Positions 1-4,942 of a stretch of DNA of 6,647 nucleotides are shown piece after piece. The notes below the pieces were generated by a model. That model was not told where the DNA came from. It did no database searches and saw only the letters and a list, made by a program, of their open reading frames with translations. The translations under genes and the position numbers were made by a program. How positions within the stretch are numbered: position 1 is the stretch's first letter; every line of letters begins with the position of its first letter. Source of the stretch: Ruminococcaceae bacterium UBA6392 (GTDB lineage Bacteria > Bacillota > Clostridia > Oscillospirales > Acutalibacteraceae); assembly GCA_002438685.1 (NCBI GenBank), contig DJQG01000046.1:19512-26158 (forward strand), in the 5' to 3' direction.

Positions 1-320
1 GCGCAGAGTGCAATAAACAGCCAGTGAAGCGCCGCTCTTCTCGCAATTTTTCTTCGCGCGAGCTGCAGGTTTATCACCTCGAGCTTTTCGCATATCGCTT
101 TCAATTCGTCTGCTTCCTTCTTTGCGACATTCTCGCCGAGCAGTGTGCTCACGGGAGTTTCGAGCGCGTCAGACAAAGATATGAGCATATCCGAATCGGG
201 GACGGACAGCCCCTGTTCCCATTTGGACACGGTCTGCCGCACGACGTTCAGCTTGACTGCGAGCTCCTCCTGCGAGAGTCCTTTTGATTTTCTGATGGTT
301 TTTATGTTTTCATTTAGCAT
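1..320 (-). CDS. XRE-family HTH transcriptional regulator, 3' end cut by window edge
   Basis: This is a DNA-binding regulator of the Cro/CI (XRE) family; 106 codons are visible and the gene runs off the left edge. The N-terminus opens MLNENIKTIRKSKGLSQEEL, and the helix-turn-helix covers about residues 16-37, with the recognition helix around VVRQTVSKWEQG followed by SVPDSDMLISLSDAL. A charged linker (about residues 64-97) leads into a hydrophobic stretch, HWLFIALC, at the edge, so a membrane-anchoring tail is possible but not visible. I chose the ATG at 320 because AAAGGCGG lies 8 bases upstream (329-336). An in-frame ATG at 356 would add 12 residues but has a poorer ribosome site and falls outside the usual family start. 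It follows trxB on the same strand after a terminator-like hairpin, so it is probably transcribed separately. Its target is unknown; autoregulation is typical of the family. Confidence 0.9.
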   Translation of the reverse strand, partial: MLNENIKTIRKSKGLSQEELAVKLNVVRQTVSKWEQGLSVPDSDMLISLSDALETPVSTLLGENVAKKEADELKAICEKLEVINLQLARRKIARRAALHWLFIALC

Positions 321-373
321 CGGTATAACCGCCTTTCTGTCAGTCGTTACCGACATTGTATCCCCGACTGCCC

Positions 374-388
374 GTTGCCGCAAGCAAC
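374..388. repeat. Inverted repeat in the leader of the XRE regulator gene
   Basis: GTTGC, five bases CGCAA, then GCAAC form a perfect 5-bp dyad upstream of the regulator start and downstream of its possible promoter. It could be an operator for the regulator itself or a small leader hairpin. It is short enough to be chance. Confidence 0.3.
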
Positions 389-395
389 ACAGATT

Positions 396-423
396 AACAT
401 ATAACTTTTCCCTGATAATTCAA
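396..423 (-). promoter_or_regulatory. Possible promoter of the XRE regulator gene
   Basis: On the minus strand TTGAAT (418-423) and TATGTT (396-401) are separated by 16 bases. Each matches the sigma-A consensus at four of six positions. It starts inside the tail of the trxB terminator, which is a natural place for the next gene's promoter. The match is weak. Confidence 0.3.
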
Positions 424-448
424 AGCACCCGAGGGTATCCTCGGGCGC
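418..448 (-). terminator. Intrinsic terminator after trxB
   Basis: Six bases past the trxB stop, the minus strand holds GCGCCCGAGG, loop ATAC, then CCTCGGGTGC. This is a 10-bp stem with one G-U pair (arms 425-434 and 439-448), followed by TTTGAATT. The stem is strong but the T tract is short and broken, so termination may be partial. Confidence 0.7.
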
Positions 449-453
449 TCATC

Positions 454-1365
454 TTATTCCATATTGTCTATATAGCTGCAAGCCGCGAGTGCCGCTACGG
501 AGCCGTCCGCCGCCGCTGTGGTCAGCTGGCGCACTTCCTTTGTGCGGCAGTCGCCCGCAGTAAAGATACCGGGGGTCTTTGTTCTGCAGCTCTCGTCCGC
601 GATGATATAGCCGTAGTCATCGAGGTCTGCAACATCCTTGAAGCTCTCGTTGTTCGGCATCTGACCGACCGCAATAAAAACGCCGTCCATCGGAATGGAA
701 TGGGGTTCCTCATCGCCTGTCGCTATTTTTATGCCGTCGAGCTCATCGCTGCCGATGAGCTTGACTACCTTCGTGTTCATGAGAACCTTTATGTTATCTT
801 TCTCGCCGAGCTTCTTGACAAGAGCCTTTTCGCCCCTGAACTCATCGCGTCTGTGAATAAGCGTGACGCTCTTGCAATAAGACGCGAGGAAGAGCGCGGA
901 CTGGAGAGCGCTGTCTCCTCCGCCGACAACGGCGACATTCTTTCCCTTATAAAAAGCTCCGTCGCACACCGCGCAGTAGGATACTCCCCTGCCCGCGAGG
1001 TCGTTTTCGCCGTCCGCTCCGAGCGGTCTGTGGCGCGCTCCGGTGGCGATTATAACGCACTTGCACTGATAGCTGTTCGAATCGGTTATGACGGTCTTTA
1101 TCTTTCCGTCGACTATTTTTATGACCTTCTCAAGCTCAACATCCGCGCCGAGCTCCATCGCCTGCGAGACGAGGTTATCCGCAAATTCGCTGCCGCTTAT
1201 CTGCGATATTCCCGGATAATTTTCAACTCTCGGCGAAGAGGTTATCTGACCGCCGAAAGACTCGCCCTCGGTCACGAGCACGGTTTTTCCCGCTCTGAGC
1301 GCATAGATTGCCGCCGTGAGTCCGGCTGTGCCGGCGCCGACGATAACGATATCAAATTGCTGCAT
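454..1365 (-). CDS. trxB: Thioredoxin reductase (NADPH, FAD)
   Basis: This is a cytoplasmic flavoenzyme that passes electrons from NADPH through FAD and a redox disulfide to thioredoxin-like proteins. At 303 residues it has the normal length of the low-molecular-weight bacterial type. Visible motifs, in order: the FAD-binding GAGTAG at 10-15, ATGA at 107-110, the redox-active CAVC at 131-134, the NADPH-site GGGDSA at 148-153 followed by HRRDEFR (typical of NADPH binding), and near the end the FAD motif TAGDCR with the QLTTAAADG helix. The open frame extends 8 codons upstream to 1389, but the ATG at 1365 is preceded by GAGGG at 1373-1377 with a 7-base gap, and MQQFDIVIVGAG is the usual N-terminus. 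It lies 94 bases downstream of nrdD on the same strand. Because NrdD carries a fused redoxin domain, NrdD itself is a likely electron acceptor (inference). A general role with free thioredoxin is equally possible. Confidence 0.96.
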   Translation of the reverse strand: MQQFDIVIVGAGTAGLTAAIYALRAGKTVLVTEGESFGGQITSSPRVENYPGISQISGSEFADNLVSQAMELGADVELEKVIKIVDGKIKTVITDSNSYQCKCVIIATGARHRPLGADGENDLAGRGVSYCAVCDGAFYKGKNVAVVGGGDSALQSALFLASYCKSVTLIHRRDEFRGEKALVKKLGEKDNIKVLMNTKVVKLIGSDELDGIKIATGDEEPHSIPMDGVFIAVGQMPNNESFKDVADLDDYGYIIADESCRTKTPGIFTAGDCRTKEVRQLTTAAADGSVAALAACSYIDNME

Positions 1366-1409
1366 TTCTTTTCCCTCTGAATATGGCAAAATTTTTCTTT
1401 AATGCGCCG

Positions 1410-1437
1410 AAAACCGGGTGAAGCCGCGCTCCACCCG
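1410..1437 (-). terminator. Terminator-like hairpin after nrdD
   Basis: On the minus strand CGGGTGGAGC, loop GCG, then GCTTCACCCG form a 10-bp stem with one G-U pair (arms 1428-1437 and 1415-1424). GTTTTCGG follows. It sits 22 bases past the nrdD stop. The T tract is only four bases, so partial readthrough into trxB is plausible. I see no convincing promoter between this hairpin and trxB. Confidence 0.65.
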
Positions 1438-1459
1438 ATCTTCCGCTTTTATCAGTGCA

Positions 1460-3838
1460 TCAGCACTGCTCAATGAACTTTTTGATGTTTGAAAGATTGA
1501 CGAAGCTCTCGTATCCGTCGCCGTCGGTGACGATAAGAGTCGGAGCCTGTCTGATGCCGTATTTCATCGTCAGATCCTCCTGAGCCTCTGCGTCGATCTT
1601 CTCGTAGCCGATATTCGCCTTGTCAAGCAGCGTATAGGCTATCTTGCAGTTGGGGCAAGTCTTTGTGGTGAAGAGCATGACCCTTGAGCCGTTTGATGCC
1701 TTGGGATCCTCCTCGTACTTGCCGTCCTCCACGGTGTGGCTGACGGTGCGCTCATTCTTGAGATGAGACGCGCCGAGGTTATAGACGGTTCTGTCCTTGA
1801 ACTCCTGCGCCTTGCCGTCGTTCCAGTTCTGGACGGGGCGATAGTAACCGGTGATACGGCTGTAGACCTCGGTCTGACCGCCGCACTCGGGGCAAGTAAA
1901 GTGCTCGCCCGCGATGTAACCGTGATCTTTGCACACGGAGTAGGTCGGGGAGATCGTGTAATAGGGCAGCTTGTAGTTCTCGGCTATCTTGCGCACGAGA
2001 GAAGCCGTCGAGGTCCAGTCGGGCATCTTCTCGCCGAGGAAGGCGTGGAAGACGGTGCCGGAGGTGTATCTCGTCTGAAGATCATCCTGAATGTCGAGCG
2101 CCTCAAAGATATCCTCCGAGAACGAAACAGGAAGATGCGAGCTGTTGGTGTAATAGGGAGTGCCGCCGTCCTTCGCTGCGGTGATGATATCCGGGAACTG
2201 AGCGACATCGTGCTTTGCGAAGCGATAAGTGGTGGACTCTGCGGGAGTTGCCTCGAGGTTGTAGAGATCGCCGTACTCCTCCTGATAGTCGGAGAGGCGC
2301 TCGCGCATATGGTCGAGGACTTCCTTGGTGAACTGCTGAGTCTTCTCGTGGGTCATGTCCGCTCTGAGCCACTTGGCGTTGAGACCGACCTCGTTCATGC
2401 CGATAAGGCCGATGGTCGAGAAGTGGTTCTCGAAAGTGCCGAGGTAGCGTCTGGTGTAGGGATAGAGACCCTCGTTGAGCAGCTTCGTGATAACTGTACG
2501 CTTGACGCTGAGCGAACGGGCGGAGATATCCATAAGCTTGTCGAGTCTGCGGTAGAAGTCCGCCTCGTCCTCTGCAAGATATGCGATTCTCGGCATGTTT
2601 ATCGTAACAACGCCTATAGAACCGGTGCTCTCACCGCTGCCGAAGAAGCCGCCGGACTTCTTGCGAAGCTCGCGCAGGTCGAGGCGCAGTCTGCAACACA
2701 TGGAGCGTATATCGCTCGGCTCCATATCGCTGTTGATGTAGTTCGAGAAATAAGGAGTGCCGTACTTTGCGGTCATCTCGAAGAGAAGTCTGTTGTTCTC
2801 GGTGTCTGACCAGTCAAAGTCGCGGGTTATGGAATAGGTCGGGATGGGATACTGGAAGCCGCGTCCGTTGGCGTCGCCCTCGATCATGGTCTCGATGAAC
2901 GCCTTGTTGACCATATCCATCTCTTTCTTGCAGTCCTTGTACTTGAAGGGCATCTCCTTGCCGCCGACAATGGCGTTGAGCTCTGCAAGGTCATTGGGAA
3001 CGGTCCAGTCAAGGGTTATGTTCGAGAACGGAGCCTGAGTGCCCCAACGGCTGGGGGTGTTGACGCCGAAGATGAACGACTCGATGCACTTCTTGACCTC
3101 GCGGTAAGAGAGGTTGTCCGCCTTGACGAACGGAGCGAGATAGGTATCGAACGAGGAGAACGCCTGAGCACCCGCCCACTCGTTCTGCATGATGCCGAGG
3201 AAGTTGACCATCTGATTGCAGAGGGTCGCAAGGTGGCTTGCGGGAGAAGAGGTTATCTTTCCGGGAACGCCGCCGAGACCTTCCTGAATGAGCTGCTTCA
3301 AAGACCAGCCCGCGCAGTAACCGGTGAGCATGGAGAGGTCATGAAGATGAATATCGCCGTTTCTGTGGGCGTTTGCTATCTCTTCGTCATAGACCTCGGA
3401 GAGCCAGTAGTTCGCGGTGATCGCGCCGGAGTTGCTGAGGATCAGTCCGCCGACGGAATATGTGACGGTCGAATTCTCTTTAACGCGCCAGTCGGAAACC
3501 TTGACGTAGCTGTCAACCAGCTCCTTGTAGTCGAGGATGGTCGACTTCATGTTTCTGACCTTTTCGCGCTGCTTTCTGTAGAGGATATAAGCCTTTGCGA
3601 CATCGGCGTAGCCAGCCTGGCTGAGCACCGACTCGACGCTGTCCTGAATGTCCTCAACGGCGATAAGTCCGTCCTTGATCTTGCCCTCGAAGTCCGAAGT
3701 GACCTTGAGTGCGAGCAGGTCGATGACCGTCGGATGAGTTTCCTTGTTGAGCGCGTCGAAAGCCTTTGATATAGCCGAAGATATCTTTGCTATATCAAAA
3801 TCGGCGACTGCACCGTCTCTTTTGATAACCTTGTACAT
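1460..3838 (-). CDS. nrdD: Anaerobic (class III) ribonucleoside-triphosphate reductase with fused C-terminal glutaredoxin-like domain
   Basis: This glycyl-radical enzyme reduces ribonucleoside triphosphates to deoxy forms in the absence of oxygen. The 792-residue protein has an ATP-cone allosteric domain (about 1-95, starting MYKVIKRDG) and then the catalytic barrel. Active-site cysteines are likely C175 (HDLSMLTGYC) and C381/C382 (SMCCRL, the finger loop), by analogy with C79 and C290 of the T4 enzyme. A zinc site is formed by C636, H639, C649 and C652 (CKDH and CPEC). The glycyl-radical residue is G664 in RITGYYRPVQNWNDGK. A linker (about 684-716) leads to a redoxin domain of about 75 residues with CPNC at 728-731 and a cis-proline motif QAPT at 764-767. 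There is no Met near position 655, nine residues before the radical Gly, where formate-dependent enzymes have one. The start is the third of three ATGs in a row (3844, 3841, 3838): GGAGG lies 7 bases before the last and only 1 base before the first. It follows nrdG but has its own promoter. Confidence 0.97.
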   Translation of the reverse strand: MYKVIKRDGAVADFDIAKISSAISKAFDALNKETHPTVIDLLALKVTSDFEGKIKDGLIAVEDIQDSVESVLSQAGYADVAKAYILYRKQREKVRNMKSTILDYKELVDSYVKVSDWRVKENSTVTYSVGGLILSNSGAITANYWLSEVYDEEIANAHRNGDIHLHDLSMLTGYCAGWSLKQLIQEGLGGVPGKITSSPASHLATLCNQMVNFLGIMQNEWAGAQAFSSFDTYLAPFVKADNLSYREVKKCIESFIFGVNTPSRWGTQAPFSNITLDWTVPNDLAELNAIVGGKEMPFKYKDCKKEMDMVNKAFIETMIEGDANGRGFQYPIPTYSITRDFDWSDTENNRLLFEMTAKYGTPYFSNYINSDMEPSDIRSMCCRLRLDLRELRKKSGGFFGSGESTGSIGVVTINMPRIAYLAEDEADFYRRLDKLMDISARSLSVKRTVITKLLNEGLYPYTRRYLGTFENHFSTIGLIGMNEVGLNAKWLRADMTHEKTQQFTKEVLDHMRERLSDYQEEYGDLYNLEATPAESTTYRFAKHDVAQFPDIITAAKDGGTPYYTNSSHLPVSFSEDIFEALDIQDDLQTRYTSGTVFHAFLGEKMPDWTSTASLVRKIAENYKLPYYTISPTYSVCKDHGYIAGEHFTCPECGGQTEVYSRITGYYRPVQNWNDGKAQEFKDRTVYNLGASHLKNERTVSHTVEDGKYEEDPKASNGSRVMLFTTKTCPNCKIAYTLLDKANIGYEKIDAEAQEDLTMKYGIRQAPTLIVTDGDGYESFVNLSNIKKFIEQC

Positions 3839-3845
3839 CATCATG

Positions 3846-3850
3846 CCTCC
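3846..3850 (-). promoter_or_regulatory. nrdD ribosome binding site
   Basis: GGAGG on the minus strand is followed by C and three consecutive ATG codons. Spacing is 1, 4 and 7 bases to the first, second and third, so the third (3838) is favoured. The longer open frame reaching 3943 is excluded because it would read through the promoter and leader. Confidence 0.85.
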
Positions 3851-3901
3851 ATTTTCTTTCCTTTTTCCAAATATACGCTTCATTTGCGGTGTCTGCCTAC
3901 A

Positions 3902-3930
3902 ATTATAGATGCAACCATGGCAAATGTCAA
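3902..3930 (-). promoter_or_regulatory. Consensus sigma-A promoter of nrdD
   Basis: The minus strand has a perfect TTGACA (3925-3930), a 17-base spacer and a perfect TATAAT (3902-3907). Transcription should start near 3895, giving a leader of about 57 bases before the nrdD start. Such a strong core promoter usually needs a repressor, which fits the NrdR-like sites directly upstream. Confidence 0.88.
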
Positions 3931-3937
3931 CAGCAAA

Positions 3938-3953
3938 ATACAAGATATTGTGT
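3938..3953. promoter_or_regulatory. NrdR-box-like operator, nrdD promoter, proximal (strong)
   Basis: ATACAAGATATTGTGT matches the known NrdR box pattern ACACWATATATWGTGT at 14 of 16 positions by eye. It lies 7 bases upstream of the nrdD -35 element. NrdR is the Zn- and ATP-cone repressor of ribonucleotide reductase genes across bacteria; its own gene is not in this window. Confidence 0.75.
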
Positions 3954-3970
3954 AGAATTTATTTTTCTAC
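3952..3970. repeat. AT-rich inverted repeat between the two nrdD operators
   Basis: GTAGAA (3952-3957), seven bases TTTATTT, then TTCTAC (3965-3970) form a perfect 6-bp dyad. It fills the gap between the two NrdR-like boxes and overlaps the edge of each by one or two bases. It may be a bendable spacer, another operator, or a weak hairpin in nrdG readthrough RNA. Confidence 0.45.
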
Positions 3971-3985
3971 CCCAAGATGTTCCGG
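3970..3985. promoter_or_regulatory. NrdR-box-like operator, nrdD promoter, distal (degenerate)
   Basis: CCCCAAGATGTTCCGG matches the NrdR pattern at about 9 of 16 positions and shares CAAGAT-TT with the stronger box. Its centre is exactly 32 bp from that box, the three-helical-turn spacing typical of paired NrdR boxes. It begins just 13 bases past the nrdG stop. Support comes mainly from the spacing. Confidence 0.55.
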
Positions 3986-3998
3986 ATTTCAGTGTCCG

Positions 3999-4691
3999 TT
4001 ATATTCCCCTTATCTCGACATTCGGAACATTTTTGCGGACTATATCCGCGAAAGAGCGCAGTGTTTCGCGGCTGTGCGAGCCGAGACCCTTCTGCAAAAC
4101 GAACTCGGAATCGGTGAAGTTCTGAAGAAAATATTTCTCGTCGCCCTTGAGCCACTCGCCTATTTTCTCGAAGTCCTCCGCGCTGTGCAGCTCGCGCACA
4201 ACGGTCGTGCGGAACTCAAAATCGGTCTTTCCGCCCATGAGCAGGCGCACGCTCTCATATATCGGCTCCATGTAGAACTTTTCGAGTCCGACCGTCTCGG
4301 CGTATTTTTCGGGCGAATTTTTGATATCCATCGCCACATAGTCAACGAGCCCCGCGTCTATAAGCGACTGCATCTTGTCGGGGAAAGTGCCGTTGGTGTC
4401 GAGCTTGACTAAATAGCCCATATCTTTTATGCGCTTTGCGAACTCATCGACATTTTTATTAACGAGCGGCTCGCCGCCTGTTATGCACACGCCGTCGAGC
4501 ATGCCCTGGCGTTTTTTAAGAAACGCAAAAAATTCTTCCTCCGGGATCTCATATTCGTCCCCGCCGGGGAGAATCAGCTCCGAATTCTGGCAGAACGGGC
4601 AGCGGAAGTTGCATCCGCCGAGAAACACAGTGCAGCCCATCTTGCCGGGAAAATCGAGCAATGTAAGTTTTTGCAGACCTCTGACGCGCAT
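3999..4691 (-). CDS. nrdG: Anaerobic ribonucleotide reductase activating protein, radical SAM
   Basis: This radical-SAM activase uses a 4Fe-4S cluster and S-adenosylmethionine to place the glycyl radical on NrdD. The 230-residue protein begins MRVRGLQKLTLLDFPGK, typical of the longer NrdG2-like branch (TIGR02495 type) rather than the short E. coli NrdG. The cluster cysteines are C27, C31 and C34 in CNFRCPFC. The SAM-binding GGEP is at 72-75, followed by KLDTNGT and DYVAMDIKN, which are standard radical-SAM strands. The frame is open up to 5003, but the ATG at 4691 has AAGGGG (4699-4704) 7 bases upstream, and the longer frame would include the promoter. It is 160 bases upstream of nrdD; nrdG is more often found downstream of nrdD. 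It has its own promoter and NrdR-like sites. I see no clear terminator before the nrdD promoter, so readthrough into nrdD is possible. The nrdD partner next door makes NrdD activation the natural assignment. Confidence 0.94.
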   Translation of the reverse strand: MRVRGLQKLTLLDFPGKMGCTVFLGGCNFRCPFCQNSELILPGGDEYEIPEEEFFAFLKKRQGMLDGVCITGGEPLVNKNVDEFAKRIKDMGYLVKLDTNGTFPDKMQSLIDAGLVDYVAMDIKNSPEKYAETVGLEKFYMEPIYESVRLLMGGKTDFEFRTTVVRELHSAEDFEKIGEWLKGDEKYFLQNFTDSEFVLQKGLGSHSRETLRSFADIVRKNVPNVEIRGI

Positions 4692-4723
4692 ACCGATACC
4701 CCTTTTCAAGCCGTAAAAATCGA

Positions 4724-4748
4724 GACGGAGAAAATCGGTCTTTCCGTC
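4724..4748 (-). other. Hairpin in the nrdG leader
   Basis: In the roughly 63-base leader between the nrdG promoter and start, GACGGA (minus 4748-4743) pairs with TCCGTC (minus 4729-4724), extendable inward by one A-T and one G-U pair. There is no T tract, so it is not a terminator. It may be a stabilising or structural leader element. Confidence 0.4.
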
Positions 4749-4760
4749 CCGGCAAAATCT

Positions 4761-4789
4761 ATTATATACCACGAAAGCTCTCTTGTCAC
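4761..4789 (-). promoter_or_regulatory. Sigma-A promoter of nrdG
   Basis: On the minus strand GTGACA (4784-4789; five of six consensus bases), a 17-base spacer and a perfect TATAAT (4761-4766). Transcription should start near 4754. It lies within the divergent gap, pointing away from the HAD gene. Confidence 0.8.
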
Positions 4790-4805
4790 CAAAAACATCT
4801 TGAAA
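4790..4805. promoter_or_regulatory. NrdR-box-like operator, nrdG promoter, proximal (degenerate)
   Basis: On the minus strand TTTCAAGATGTTTTTG matches the NrdR pattern at about 8 of 16 positions and shares CAAGATGTT with the distal nrdD box. It abuts the nrdG -35 element and its centre is exactly 32 bp from the stronger box at 4822-4837. Confidence 0.5.
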
Positions 4806-4821
4806 AATTGCACAAAGATTA

Positions 4822-4837
4822 CCACAAAATAATGTGC
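4822..4837. promoter_or_regulatory. NrdR-box-like operator, nrdG promoter, distal (stronger)
   Basis: On the minus strand GCACATTATTTTGTGG matches the NrdR pattern ACACWATATATWGTGT at 12 of 16 positions. With the site at 4790-4805 it makes a pair spaced like the one at nrdD, so both genes probably answer to the same repressor. Confidence 0.65.
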
Positions 4838-4841
4838 ATAT

Positions 4842-4863
4842 TATCGCCGCGATACATATATGT
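4842..4863. repeat. Two adjoining palindromes in the divergent nrdG-HAD gap
   Basis: TATCG-CCG-CGATA (4842-4854) is a perfect 5-bp dyad with a 3-base centre, and ACATATATGT (4854-4863) is a perfect 10-base palindrome sharing one base with it. They lie between the nrdG operators and the likely HAD promoter. They may be operators, but no regulator can be named. Confidence 0.35.
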
Positions 4864-4902
4864 TGCATTTTCCGCGAAAATTTGATACACTCATAGTATA
4901 AT
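4863..4902 (+). promoter_or_regulatory. Probable promoter of the HAD-glycosyltransferase pair
   Basis: TTGCAT (4863-4868), a 17-base spacer and TACACT (4886-4891) preceded by TGA give an extended -10 promoter. A perfect TATAAT also occurs at 4897-4902 but has no acceptable -35 at 16-18 bases. Either would give a leader of 30-45 bases before the TTG start. Confidence 0.4.
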
Positions 4903-4929
4903 ACAATCCCAATATATATGTATAATTGC

Positions 4930-4936
4930 GGAGGTG
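4930..4936 (+). promoter_or_regulatory. Ribosome binding site deciding a TTG start
   Basis: GGAGGTG ends 6 bases before the TTG at 4943. No ATG lies in frame nearby upstream, and the next in-frame ATG (5009) falls after the catalytic DFD motif. The strong ribosome site therefore supports TTG initiation. Confidence 0.85.
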
Positions 4937-4942
4937 TCTTAA

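Noticed and set aside
145..1380. 411-codon open frame on the plus strand
   Set aside because: It lies almost fully antisense to trxB, whose FAD, CAVC and NADPH motifs are unmistakable, and its translation resembles no protein. It is a frame left open by the codon bias of the real gene.
1736..2809. 357-codon open frame on the plus strand
   Set aside because: It is antisense to the catalytic core of nrdD, has a low-complexity Leu/Val/Ala/Glu-rich translation with no domain, and has no convincing ribosome site.
3839..3895. Riboswitch (for example a cobalamin type) in the nrdD leader
   Set aside because: The leader is only about 57 bases, lacks any recognisable riboswitch motif and has no strong stems.
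3897..3912. Third NrdR-like box over the nrdD -10 element
   Set aside because: It matches only about 7 of 16 positions and its centre is 41 bp from the strong box, not 31-32, so it is better explained as the promoter itself.
3839..3943. N-terminal extension of NrdD by 35 residues
   Set aside because: It would be read across the consensus promoter, leader and GGAGG site. The ATP-cone begins at MYKVIKRDG, matching the start at 3838.
3985..3998. Terminator after nrdG
   Set aside because: Only a 4-bp CGGA/TCCG pairing with an 8-base loop and no T tract is present, which is too weak to call.
4921..4926. TATAAT just before the HAD ribosome site
   Set aside because: It has no -35 element at a workable distance, and transcription would start at or after the ribosome binding site.
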